From positions 1-16,199 of the forward strand of contig JAGOUG010000014.1 of NCBI GenBank assembly GCA_018061375.1: a stretch of DNA of 16,199 nt, given 5' to 3'. Below the pieces are notes generated by a model. The model saw only the letters and a program-made list of their open reading frames with translations. It searched no databases and had not been told where the DNA came from. The position numbers and the translations under genes are program-made. Below, in pieces: positions 1 through 6,563 of the stretch. The DNA is from Candidatus Saccharimonadota bacterium (GTDB lineage Bacteria > Patescibacteriota > Saccharimonadia > Saccharimonadales > UBA7683). Position 1 is the stretch's first letter. The number at the start of each line of letters is the position of its first letter.

Positions 1-62
1 CGCTAATCCTTTGCAGGGGTAGCTGAGAGTTCTCCACCTCACAGTTGCCGCAAAACGATGAT
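1..62 (-). promoter_or_regulatory. Possible structured 5' leader of an outside minus-strand gene
   Basis: Read on the minus strand, the transcript predicted from the divergent promoter contains CTGTGAG and CTCTCAG, which form a 7-bp stem with one mismatch and an 8-base loop. This stem is enclosed by TTTGC and GCAAA, which can also pair. The stretch is clearly more GC-rich than the flanking promoter DNA. It matches no riboswitch class that I can name. It could be a leader RNA with a regulatory fold, or ordinary 5' untranslated sequence; the left edge cuts it off. Confidence 0.25.
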
Positions 63-68
63 GCTCAC

Positions 69-97
69 AATTTATCATATAATGAAAGGAATGTCAA
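69..97 (-). promoter_or_regulatory. Divergent sigma-70-type promoter pointing out of the window
   Basis: On the minus strand a perfect TTGACA (-35, plus positions 92-97) is followed after 17 bases by TAAATT (-10, plus positions 69-74). The -35 and the spacing are ideal and the -10 is fair. Transcription would start near position 62 and run left out of the window. No ATG in a convincing context lies between the promoter and the edge, so the gene it serves is outside. Confidence 0.5.
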
Positions 98-133
98 TAC
101 TTTATACCATAAATTTGTCAAGAATAAGCTTTT

Positions 134-148
134 TGTTTTAATAAAACA
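134..148. repeat. 15-base AT-rich palindrome
   Basis: TGTTTTA and TAAAACA flank a single A as a perfect palindrome within the intergenic region. It lies about 80 bases upstream of the plus-strand -35. It could be a binding site for a dimeric regulator, but AT-rich palindromes also arise by chance. Confidence 0.35.
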
Positions 149-245
149 TTAGCATAACAGTTTGAACCAGAATAACCATATTATTGTTCATATTGTGTAG
201 ATTAACAATAAAGTGTTATTACACTTGACAATATTGCTAATGTTT
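144..245. repeat. Widely spaced 11-bp inverted repeat reaching into the promoter
   Basis: AAACATTAGCA at 144-154 is the exact reverse complement of TGCTAATGTTT at 235-245. The right arm lies inside the spacer between the -35 and -10 boxes of the promoter serving position 305. A regulator binding both arms could loop the DNA and block that promoter. The repeat is seen directly; the operator role is inference. Confidence 0.4.
181..226. promoter_or_regulatory. Two nested small inverted repeats next to the -35 box, candidate operator
   Basis: TTATTGTT (181-188) pairs with AACAATAA (204-211). Directly after it, AAGTGT (211-216) pairs with ACACTT (221-226) around TATT, and the second arm overlaps the -35 hexamer at 225-230. 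The position suggests an operator for a repressor competing with RNA polymerase. No regulator gene adjoins it in the window. Confidence 0.35.
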
Positions 246-253
246 GCTATGAT
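225..253 (+). promoter_or_regulatory. Strong sigma-70-type promoter for the DUF5663/glycosyltransferase unit
   Basis: Consensus TTGACA (225-230), a 17-base spacer, then TATGAT (248-253) preceded by TG one base upstream (extended -10). The predicted start is near position 260, giving a leader of about 45 A-rich bases. A Shine-Dalgarno AGAAGGA at 289-295 lies 9 bases before the ATG at 305. It is the best promoter in the window and, unlike the others, is not leaderless. Confidence 0.8.
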
Positions 254-304
254 AACTTTGTAAACAACACAAAACAAAAAAACGCAAAAGAAGGACGAAA
301 AACC

Positions 305-613
305 ATGGCATACAGCGAACTTACCACGTACATTAACCAAATACTTGATCAAAAAGGTATAACTGGGCTTGATTCAGAAATCCGTGAACAGCTTGTTTCT
401 GATCTAGAAACTCGTTTAATTGACCAAATCAATCGTGCAATTGTTGAAGCTGTCCCTAGTGATAAGCTCGCTACTTTTGAAGAACTAACTTCTAGTGCCA
501 AGAGTGACGAAGAAGTTCAGGATTTCCTTAAGTCAATCGGTGTAGACACGCAGCAGATTGCAACCTCAACCATGGTTCGTTTTAAAAACCTGTATTTAGG
601 CACAGAAAAATAA
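305..613 (+). CDS. DUF5663-like small protein
   Basis: This 102-residue protein is acidic and mostly helical, without a signal peptide or membrane segment. Its layout matches small patescibacterial proteins of the DUF5663 type: an N-terminal helix, a central stretch like IDQINRAIVEAVPSDKL (about residues 39-55), then DEEVQDFL (about 68-75) and a C-terminal RFKNLYLG. The function of that family is not known to me. The ATG has a good Shine-Dalgarno and a strong dedicated promoter, so the gene is probably well expressed. It lies 40 bases upstream of the giant glycosyltransferase-containing gene with no terminator between, so the two are probably co-transcribed. It may be a partner, chaperone or regulator of that protein, but only position supports this. 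The family assignment is from memory of sequence character, not a search. Confidence 0.6.
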   Translation: MAYSELTTYINQILDQKGITGLDSEIREQLVSDLETRLIDQINRAIVEAVPSDKLATFEELTSSAKSDEEVQDFLKSIGVDTQQIATSTMVRFKNLYLGTEK

Positions 614-653
614 ATAGGCATACCTGCAAACCAATAGAAAAAGAGATTCAATT

Positions 654-3600
654 ATGAGCGCTACAATACCAACTACACCCAGCCCCGACAAACCAGATTT
701 CATGCTTAACCCTGAAGCATTAACTGTTGCAATCATTGACCAATCAGATGATGTACGAGAGTTTGCTCGAGACGCTGCCGATGCAAGGCTGACGTCAGAA
801 CTTAATTCTGAAGCTGGACGATTCCGTAGAATGGTACGGAATGTCTGGAAGGGTAATGTAGCCCGTGAATATTACCGTCAAAAGTATATTAGTGAAGCAG
901 AAGATTCAATCATTACTGAAGATACACTGTACGCCAACAGAGAAGATGTAGGCGATGACGCTCGTGCTCGTGCACGCAGCGCTACAATTATGAAGTTTGT
1001 AGGAGACTACGAAGAGGCGATTCACGAAAGTGCCGGTGAAAAGCGTAAAGACGTTAGTGCTGCTGAAGCCGCCGGAGAAGATGGTGCAGACCTTGTCACC
1101 TCAGCAACCAAAGGTTTACTAAGGGACTATGCCGAAGGTCGTCTTGACGATGCAAGCTTAGTTGAAGAACGAACACGACTACTTGCAGGGCTTCGTCGAA
1201 CCAGTGGCGATGACCACTTGTTTGGTGAGGGCGTGATGGTTGCTGATAACATTTTAGAAATTGCACAGAACGTACGTGCTGCAATTGAACACGGTGAGAG
1301 TATCGATAGGGTTATGGAGCAGATCAAGGTAGTATCTGGTGAATCACGATCAGGTGCTCGAACTGAAGCACAGTATAACCGTGTCGATAAAATTATCGCT
1401 AAAATTAATGGTAGTAAAGTCGGCTCATTATTAAACGAAGCCACAATTATAACAGCGGTAAGCGTTGCGGCCTCTTTAGCACGAGTTGGAAGCACAAAAG
1501 CTATTAATGCTGCCGGTAAGACACTTGTTCCTGGTGCCGGTGCGGCATTAATTGCCGGAGTTAGAGAAAGCAAGCACGTTAAAGACGAGCGTCGACAACA
1601 TGCAAGAGAAATGGCAACAGGCCAAGAGTATGACAGAGGTAACGCCAAGCGCCGCGACGAAATGCAGGATACTCTATATGAAACAGTAAGTGCCGAAAGT
1701 TTGATAGAAGATTTAGCAACACAGGTTGATGCCGAACAGCTTGATGGAGCCGACGAGGCCCGTATGCGTGATGCGCTCGTGAGTGTACTTAATGCACAAG
1801 CACGTATTGCAATGTCTGACTCTCGGGGTATGGATTTGATTGGATATAGTTCTGTAACAGAGGTAGAAACTGAGCGTTTAGTGCTCGATGTATCTTTAGC
1901 TCGTGCAAAAGTAGTATTAAGGCAAGCACTTGATGCCGCTGGTGAAGACATGCAAAGAGCGCTTGGTTTTGACACGAGCGAAGAGTTCGGTAGTAACTTA
2001 ACACGAATCAGTGAAGCCCAACAAGCGGTGATAGAAGTTGATATTTCTGAAAAAGACAAAGCATTTAATGCATTGAAGCGTCGAGAGGTAGCAAAATCTG
2101 CAGCCAAGGCAGCCTTGTTCGGCATGGGAATCGGCCTTGTTACTCAAGAAGTAATTGCCATGACAAGTTCGAGTAGAAGTGGCCTTGTTGAGCAGATGTG
2201 GCACGCAAAGAATAATCCGGTTGATGGTCGTCACCATGACACGTTACTTCACGGCTTCTTTAGTGATCGAGAGGCGAGTACTACGACCATAACTGAAAAT
2301 CATACCTTCAGTGGAGATACCACAGAACACCTACTTGGTAACGGAGCTCAAACACCCGTGGCTATTTCTGAAGAACTTAAACTTCATGAACTTGGAAACG
2401 GTAAGTATGAACTACTTGATCCAAGCGGAAAAAGTACTGGTACGTTTGAAATGGCTGCTGACGGTACGCTTACACCGGAATCTATACAAAAGATGCGTGA
2501 TCTTGGCCTGACTGTTAATGACAATAGCACTGTATTAACTGAAACCATTCAGTCAACACGCACTGGTACCCTCAACGACTTTTTAGAACAGCACAAAGCT
2601 GGTACAACTAAAATTTCTCGTGATTTATGGTACGACAATAATACCCCATCACCGGTATTTGATCAGAATGAATTAGGCCTACAATGGGGTGGCGATTCTG
2701 GTATGGGTGTGGATGCTCAGGGCAACTACCTTTTCAACGTACAGGCCATGACTGCAGATGGATCATTTCATGGTGACCAGTCTGCGCTTTGGAACCAACT
2801 TGCAAATGAAGGTAAGCTCAAAATGGCGTTTTCAGCTAGTGCTGAAACACAGACACAGGTTTTTGAAATTACCGTTGATGCCAACGGTAATGCAGTTATA
2901 CCAGCCGGCAGTCCTGTAGCAGAAATGTTTTCTGTTCAAAATGGACACGCTGTGTTTGAAGGTAAATATGCTGAAGTTGTACAGACTATGGGTACAGACC
3001 AAGCTGGTACAGAGCATGTCAGAATGCTTGCAACCCACATCGGTGAAGATACGCTTGGTGATAAACCATTTGACATACCTGATGTCGAAGTTATTACAAC
3101 CAACAAGCCTGCCTTCGAGATCCTTGATGCTGGATACAGCACATCTCATGATGTGCACGAGCTTGCTGGCTTTGTAGAAATGGCGCCTGTTATTCCAGTC
3201 TACGGACGCAAATCACTCGAGGATTTACTTTCTAACCCAGATATCACCCCATATTACATGTATAGCCCGGAGGCATCAGATATAGGCGAAACTGAAAAGG
3301 AAAAAATAAGAACAGAAATATCCCCACGGCTACTTGATAATCCTGAAGCAGAACTTGACCAAACCGAGGAAATCAAGTGGTATCTAGACAAGCAAGATAA
3401 AAAACATCTAAAAAAGATTGAAAAACATGCGGATTCAATAGGCGAATCAATTACTGAGAGCACCGAGATATCAGTAGCTATACCTGTTGCTGGTCACCAA
3501 GAAGGCGATAATATTTATCGTACACTTGAAGCTTACTCAGACCAGACCTTAGATAACTCTAAATATGAAATAGTGTTGTTTGTTAATCACCCAACCCATG

Positions 3601-4658
3601 ACAGAGACGGTAATGTGTTAAATGCAGATAAGACACTTGCTGAAATTGAGAGGTTTAAGGCAGATCACCCAGATATGAATATTAAAGTAATGTACGAAGC
3701 GCTACCTCGTTCTCAGGCTAGAATCGGGCTGATCCGAAAAACACTTACAGATACCATTTTGCTTAGAAAACTTCAATCAGGTGACAAGGGTGAGCTTGCA
3801 GTCGTAAGTAATGATGCCGATACACTGGATGTTAATCCAAAATATCTTGAAACACTACTTACAAAGCTTAAAGAAAATAAGCGTTCAGACGTGGTTGCCG
3901 GACAGCTTGAGTGGGATACAAGTTCATATGTGAATCATCCTGCAATTCACGTAGGTACAAGAATGTTCCAAATGTTTAACATACTCCTCCGTACTAGAGA
4001 GGGTTATCCTGGTGTTACATCTGGTGCAAATACGACACTGCGAGCATCGATATTGGCTGCAGTGGGTGGCTACTCAGATCTCGCTGGTGGCGAAGACACA
4101 AACCTTGGTACAAAAATCGAAGTTGCTAGAGAGGGATCGTCATCTCCGACTGTGGTATTTGGTGGTGTGGTCGCATCTAGAATCACTACATCTGCACGAC
4201 GAGCCGTGCTTACTCTGTTGAAGCATAACGAAGCACCTTTGCACCAATGGAACTTTGGTTTTAGTGCTGACGACGATGATGTTCGAAGCATTGGACTTGG
4301 TGGTGAGCTAGACCCACCAGATTATAAAGATCCTAAAGTTAGGATCGAGCTTGTGCAGCAGATTGAACATATCATTAATCGAACACTCAGCAATGGTCCC
4401 GAGGGGGCGCCTGTATCAGGTTCAGCAGGCTCAGTTGCTCCGGTTAACCAATGGGCAGAAAAGTATGCTCAGTACTATGAGAGAATACTTGGATTCATGG
4501 GAGTGGAGTTTGAGTGGCAAGGAAGTTATAAGACAATTAAAATTACTAACGCTGATCGATTGCTTAGGGGTCTTGAGGATTTTGCAGCTAAAAAGGTTAC
4601 CGAGAAAAGGTTATCTTCAGCCGCTGTAGGTCTTGGGGTGTTAGCAACATCAGGATAG
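654..4658 (+). CDS. Giant membrane-associated protein with a GT2-like glycosyltransferase domain
   Basis: This protein has 1334 residues. Residues 1-255 are highly charged and helical, with no signal peptide. Hydrophobic segments lie at about 263-278 and 291-303 (a possible hairpin) and at 483-503. Residues about 530-870 are rich in Gly, Thr and Asp in short beta-like patterns, as in extracytoplasmic adhesive domains. Residues about 938-1200 form a GT-A fold: IPVAGHQEGDN (943-953) at the nucleotide-binding start, NDAD (1053-1056) as the DxD metal motif, TSGANTTLR near 1122-1130 for acceptor binding, and GGED (1145-1148) as the catalytic-base motif. These are hallmarks of family-2 glycosyltransferases that use nucleotide sugars. 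Such domains usually occur in proteins of 250-450 residues, so the 900-residue N-terminal extension is unusual. The substrate is unknown; a cell-surface glycan or glycoprotein is plausible. A weak AGAG lies before the ATG, and translation may depend on the upstream gene. The domain call is firm at the motif level and the rest is unrecognised. Confidence 0.75.
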   Translation: MSATIPTTPSPDKPDFMLNPEALTVAIIDQSDDVREFARDAADARLTSELNSEAGRFRRMVRNVWKGNVAREYYRQKYISEAEDSIITEDTLYANREDVGDDARARARSATIMKFVGDYEEAIHESAGEKRKDVSAAEAAGEDGADLVTSATKGLLRDYAEGRLDDASLVEERTRLLAGLRRTSGDDHLFGEGVMVADNILEIAQNVRAAIEHGESIDRVMEQIKVVSGESRSGARTEAQYNRVDKIIAKINGSKVGSLLNEATIITAVSVAASLARVGSTKAINAAGKTLVPGAGAALIAGVRESKHVKDERRQHAREMATGQEYDRGNAKRRDEMQDTLYETVSAESLIEDLATQVDAEQLDGADEARMRDALVSVLNAQARIAMSDSRGMDLIGYSSVTEVETERLVLDVSLARAKVVLRQALDAAGEDMQRALGFDTSEEFGSNLTRISEAQQAVIEVDISEKDKAFNALKRREVAKSAAKAALFGMGIGLVTQEVIAMTSSSRSGLVEQMWHAKNNPVDGRHHDTLLHGFFSDREASTTTITENHTFSGDTTEHLLGNGAQTPVAISEELKLHELGNGKYELLDPSGKSTGTFEMAADGTLTPESIQKMRDLGLTVNDNSTVLTETIQSTRTGTLNDFLEQHKAGTTKISRDLWYDNNTPSPVFDQNELGLQWGGDSGMGVDAQGNYLFNVQAMTADGSFHGDQSALWNQLANEGKLKMAFSASAETQTQVFEITVDANGNAVIPAGSPVAEMFSVQNGHAVFEGKYAEVVQTMGTDQAGTEHVRMLATHIGEDTLGDKPFDIPDVEVITTNKPAFEILDAGYSTSHDVHELAGFVEMAPVIPVYGRKSLEDLLSNPDITPYYMYSPEASDIGETEKEKIRTEISPRLLDNPEAELDQTEEIKWYLDKQDKKHLKKIEKHADSIGESITESTEISVAIPVAGHQEGDNIYRTLEAYSDQTLDNSKYEIVLFVNHPTHDRDGNVLNADKTLAEIERFKADHPDMNIKVMYEALPRSQARIGLIRKTLTDTILLRKLQSGDKGELAVVSNDADTLDVNPKYLETLLTKLKENKRSDVVAGQLEWDTSSYVNHPAIHVGTRMFQMFNILLRTREGYPGVTSGANTTLRASILAAVGGYSDLAGGEDTNLGTKIEVAREGSSSPTVVFGGVVASRITTSARRAVLTLLKHNEAPLHQWNFGFSADDDDVRSIGLGGELDPPDYKDPKVRIELVQQIEHIINRTLSNGPEGAPVSGSAGSVAPVNQWAEKYAQYYERILGFMGVEFEWQGSYKTIKITNADRLLRGLEDFAAKKVTEKRLSSAAVGLGVLATSG

Positions 4659-4694
4659 TAAAATAATGTGGCTTACTCTCCAGAACTTCACTTC

Positions 4695-4721
4695 AAACAG
4701 GCCACACAATGTGGCCTGTTT
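4695..4721 (+). terminator. Rho-independent terminator with a perfect 12-bp stem
   Basis: AAACAGGCCACA (4695-4706) and TGTGGCCTGTTT (4710-4721) are exact complements around the loop CAA. The GC core with A-rich and T-rich arms, followed by GTTTAG, is typical of an intrinsic terminator. It lies 37 bases after the giant gene's stop and 26 before the msrB ATG. It separates the two units, and could also work on the minus strand. Confidence 0.8.
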
Positions 4722-4734
4722 GTTTAGTAGTAGG

Positions 4735-4740
4735 TATACT
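4735..4740 (+). promoter_or_regulatory. -10 box of a probable leaderless msrB promoter
   Basis: TATACT ends 6 bases before the msrB ATG at 4747, so transcription would start at or next to the start codon. No Shine-Dalgarno is present, and no clear -35 lies 16-18 bases upstream, where the terminator arm sits. Confidence 0.55.
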
Positions 4741-4746
4741 GTGTTT

Positions 4747-5163
4747 ATGGCAAAAATGCACAAAACTGATTCAGAGTGGAAAGAGCATTTAACAGAGGAA
4801 CAGTATAAAGTTTTGCGGCAAAAGGGAACTGAAGCTCCGTTTTCTGGCGAGTTTGTGTACTCTAAAGAAGATGGAGCGTATAACTGCGTGGCATGCGGAG
4901 CAGAGATATTTAAGAGTGGTTCAAAATATGATTCAACTACGCCAGGATTACTTGGGTGGCCAAGCTTTTCTGAGGCCGTCGCAGGCTCAGTTGAATATAA
5001 ACCCGATACCGAAATCGGAATGAACAGAACAGAGGTAGTTTGTGCTCGTTGTGGCGGTCATCTGGGGCATGTTTTTGATGATGAATCATCACCGAATGGC
5101 AAACACTACTGTATTAACTCGGTTTGTCTCGGTTTTAACCCAGCTGATAAAACTGAACACTAA
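4747..5163 (+). CDS. msrB: Peptide-methionine (R)-S-oxide reductase MsrB
   Basis: MsrB reduces the R form of methionine sulfoxide in proteins back to methionine in the cytoplasm, using thioredoxin-type electrons. The product has 138 residues, the usual size of a single-domain MsrB. CVAC (47-50) and CARC (99-102) are the two CxxC pairs that bind structural zinc. GHLGHVFDD (104-112) is a family signature. YCINS (121-125) carries the catalytic Cys122. Cys127 follows, where many homologues have a small residue. I chose ATG 4747 because the preceding -10 box fits it and homologues start close to the SEWKEHLT segment. An in-frame ATG at 4666 would add 27 residues running through the terminator and is unlikely. 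The gene is probably transcribed alone or with the next gene. The product is a protein-repair enzyme, sensible for an organism exposed to host oxidants. Confidence 0.93.
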   Translation: MAKMHKTDSEWKEHLTEEQYKVLRQKGTEAPFSGEFVYSKEDGAYNCVACGAEIFKSGSKYDSTTPGLLGWPSFSEAVAGSVEYKPDTEIGMNRTEVVCARCGGHLGHVFDDESSPNGKHYCINSVCLGFNPADKTEH

Positions 5164-5176
5164 ATGTATATACAAA

Positions 5177-5207
5177 TTGAGTTCAGGCCCGAAACGGTAG
5201 TATACTA
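5177..5207 (+). promoter_or_regulatory. Promoter with a palindromic -10 region before the PH-like gene
   Basis: TATACT (5201-5206) lies inside the perfect palindrome TAGTATACTA (5198-5207). TTGAGT (5177-5182) is a fair -35 at an 18-base spacing. The ATG at 5218 follows the -10 by 11 bases, with no Shine-Dalgarno, giving a leader of about 4-5 bases at most. Confidence 0.55.
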
Positions 5208-5217
5208 ATACATACTT

Positions 5218-5592
5218 ATGAAGATACACCTTACTGAAGATGCCCTGAGCGTAGTGCTTGAAGGGAAAGAGAAGATTTGGGCTGTAAAAAAACAGCTGAC
5301 AGTTGCTGCAGATACGATCAGTAACGTTGAATGGATGACAGGAACCGTTAACCGCTCACGTCTAAACGGCTGGCGTGCGCCCGGTACAGGCGTGCCAAAG
5401 ATGTTTTATGCCGGTTCTATTTATCGAAAAGCTGGTTGGGAGTTTTGGTATCTAAAAGCTAAGCAACCGGGTTACTTAGTGATAACGACAGACCAAAAAA
5501 AGTATCGAGTAATTCGACTTACAGTTTCTGAAGATGTCGGCACAAAGGTTCGAGAATGGTTTGAAGATTTGATGCACGAGAGGAAGAAGTAG
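5218..5592 (+). CDS. Hypothetical protein, possibly of bacterial PH-like fold
   Basis: This 124-residue soluble-looking protein has no signal peptide or membrane segment. Its order of elements resembles small actinobacterial hypothetical proteins of a PH-like beta-barrel type: an N-terminal strand pair (LSVVLEGKEKIWAVKKQLTV), a WRAPGTGVPKMFYAGSIYRK core (about residues 52-71), an aromatic EFWYLK strand (about 75-80), then alternating hydrophobic strands and a C-terminal amphipathic helix (about 106-120). I recognise no catalytic motif. The stop codon is followed at once by the GTG of the oligoribonuclease gene with zero spacing, so the two are translationally coupled. The PH-like call is tentative and comes from pattern memory; the biochemical role is unknown. 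Confidence 0.7.
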   Translation: MKIHLTEDALSVVLEGKEKIWAVKKQLTVAADTISNVEWMTGTVNRSRLNGWRAPGTGVPKMFYAGSIYRKAGWEFWYLKAKQPGYLVITTDQKKYRVIRLTVSEDVGTKVREWFEDLMHERKK

Positions 5593-6144
5593 GTGAGTGA
5601 CTTTAAAAAACTAATTCCTAAAAAAATATTGTGGGTAGATCTAGAAATGACTGGGCTTGATCCACAAAAGGACGTTATATTAGAGGTTGCAGCTGAAATT
5701 ACCGATTTTGATTTTAATACCATCGCTACATACGAATCACGTGTTCGACAGGTAAAAACCGTGGTTGAGGCGCGTATGCAGGCTAATATTTGGTGGAAGA
5801 GTTACCCAGAAAATAGGGATGACTTTTTAAAGAATGTTTCGAGCGCACCAACCTCAAAACAGGTTGAAAATGAGCTAATTAAGCTTGTTGAAGAACATTT
5901 TGGCGGTGAACCGGCAATACTTGCCGGTAACTCAATCCATAATGACCGCAAATTTATTGAACGTTGGTGGCCTGGGTTTGATTTACGCCTACATTATAGA
6001 ATGCTTGATGTTAGCAGTTTTAAAATCTGGATGCAGGGTAAGCACCGTATGGAATACACCAAAAAAGATGTTCACCGAGCATTCGACGATATTCAAGCTT
6101 CAATAGCCGAACTTCAGTTCTATTTAGAAAAGCTCAAACACTAG
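5593..6144 (+). CDS. orn: Oligoribonuclease (DEDDh 3'-5' exonuclease)
   Basis: Orn degrades RNA fragments of two to five nucleotides, including pGpG from cyclic di-GMP breakdown, to mononucleotides in the cytoplasm. It completes mRNA turnover. The 183 residues match the family length. All DEDDh residues are present: D16 and E18 in WVDLEMTGL, D118 in GNSIHNDRKF, and H161 with D166 in HRAFDDI. YRMLDVSSFKIW (135-146) is also characteristic. Start choice: GTG at 5593 directly abuts the upstream TAG, and an AGAGGAAG-like Shine-Dalgarno lies within the end of the upstream gene. The gene therefore depends on the promoter of the PH-like gene. Orn occurs mainly in Proteobacteria and Actinobacteria, while Firmicutes use NrnA/NrnB, so its presence is another actinobacterial-style trait. 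Confidence 0.95.
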   Translation: MSDFKKLIPKKILWVDLEMTGLDPQKDVILEVAAEITDFDFNTIATYESRVRQVKTVVEARMQANIWWKSYPENRDDFLKNVSSAPTSKQVENELIKLVEEHFGGEPAILAGNSIHNDRKFIERWWPGFDLRLHYRMLDVSSFKIWMQGKHRMEYTKKDVHRAFDDIQASIAELQFYLEKLKH

Positions 6145-6170
6145 GCACGAATACAAACCGTGATGTCTGG

Positions 6171-6188
6171 GTGTAAATTTGTTACACT
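6171..6188 (+). promoter_or_regulatory. -10 box overlapped by an inverted repeat before the YjbR-like gene
   Basis: GTGTAA (6171-6176) and TTACAC (6182-6187) form a perfect 6-bp inverted repeat around ATTTG. TACACT (6183-6188), preceded by TG one base upstream, is a likely extended -10 box ending 8 bases before ATG 6197. A protein bound to the repeat would cover the promoter. No Shine-Dalgarno precedes the ATG. Confidence 0.4.
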
Positions 6189-6196
6189 GTAGCATT

Positions 6197-6562
6197 ATGG
6201 ATCATAAACAACTCGAAGATTATTTACTGAGTAAGCCGGCTAGCTGGTTAGATTATCCGTTTGGTGAAGGTGTTGCGGTGTATAAAGTTGGTTCAAAAGA
6301 TACTGGCAAGATGTTCGCGATTATTCAAGAAGGCAAAGACCCAGTACAAATGAGTGTTAAATGCGATCCGTTACTTGCTGAAACCTTGAGAGAGAAGTAT
6401 GAGACGGTGCTTCCTGGGTATCATCTCAACAAAAAACACTGGAATACGGTGTTATGCACGGGTCAGGTGCCTGAGGATGAGCTGCACTCGTTTATAGATC
6501 TATCTTACCATCTGGTTGCCGCTGGTCTTACGCAAACTGAGCAAGAACAAATTGGTCTGTAG
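6197..6562 (+). CDS. MmcQ/YjbR family DNA-binding-like protein
   Basis: This 121-residue protein is of the YjbR/MmcQ family, small double-wing-fold proteins found widely in bacteria whose exact function is not settled. Diagnostic segments are an N-terminal helix, then DYPFGEGVAVYKVG (about 19-32), a central MFAIIQ and MSVKCDP (about 39-58), PGYHLNKKHWNTV (about 73-85), and a C-terminal SYHLVAAGL helix. The motif PGxHxNKxHWNT is the family signature. I chose ATG 6197 because homologues start just before the first helix and a -10 box ends 8 bases upstream. A TTG at 6179 in frame would lie upstream of that -10 box and is rejected. The gene is convergent with the next gene, with a single base between the stop codons. 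It appears monocistronic. Confidence 0.85.
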   Translation: MDHKQLEDYLLSKPASWLDYPFGEGVAVYKVGSKDTGKMFAIIQEGKDPVQMSVKCDPLLAETLREKYETVLPGYHLNKKHWNTVLCTGQVPEDELHSFIDLSYHLVAAGLTQTEQEQIGL

Positions 6563-6563
6563 G

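Noticed and set aside
1..40. Possible TPP riboswitch on the plus strand (GGGGTAGCTGAGA)
   Set aside because: The downstream conserved half, with its ACCTGAT-type core, is absent, and the next plus-strand gene is over 250 bases away behind its own promoter.
1127..2125. Long open frame of 332 codons on the minus strand inside the giant gene
   Set aside because: It is antisense to a convincing coding frame, its product is Ser/Ala-rich low-complexity sequence with no motif, and it has no promoter or ribosome site of its own. It reflects codon bias of the real gene.
4666..4746. Upstream in-frame ATG extending MsrB by 27 residues
   Set aside because: The extension runs through the terminator hairpin and the -10 box, and homologues do not have it.
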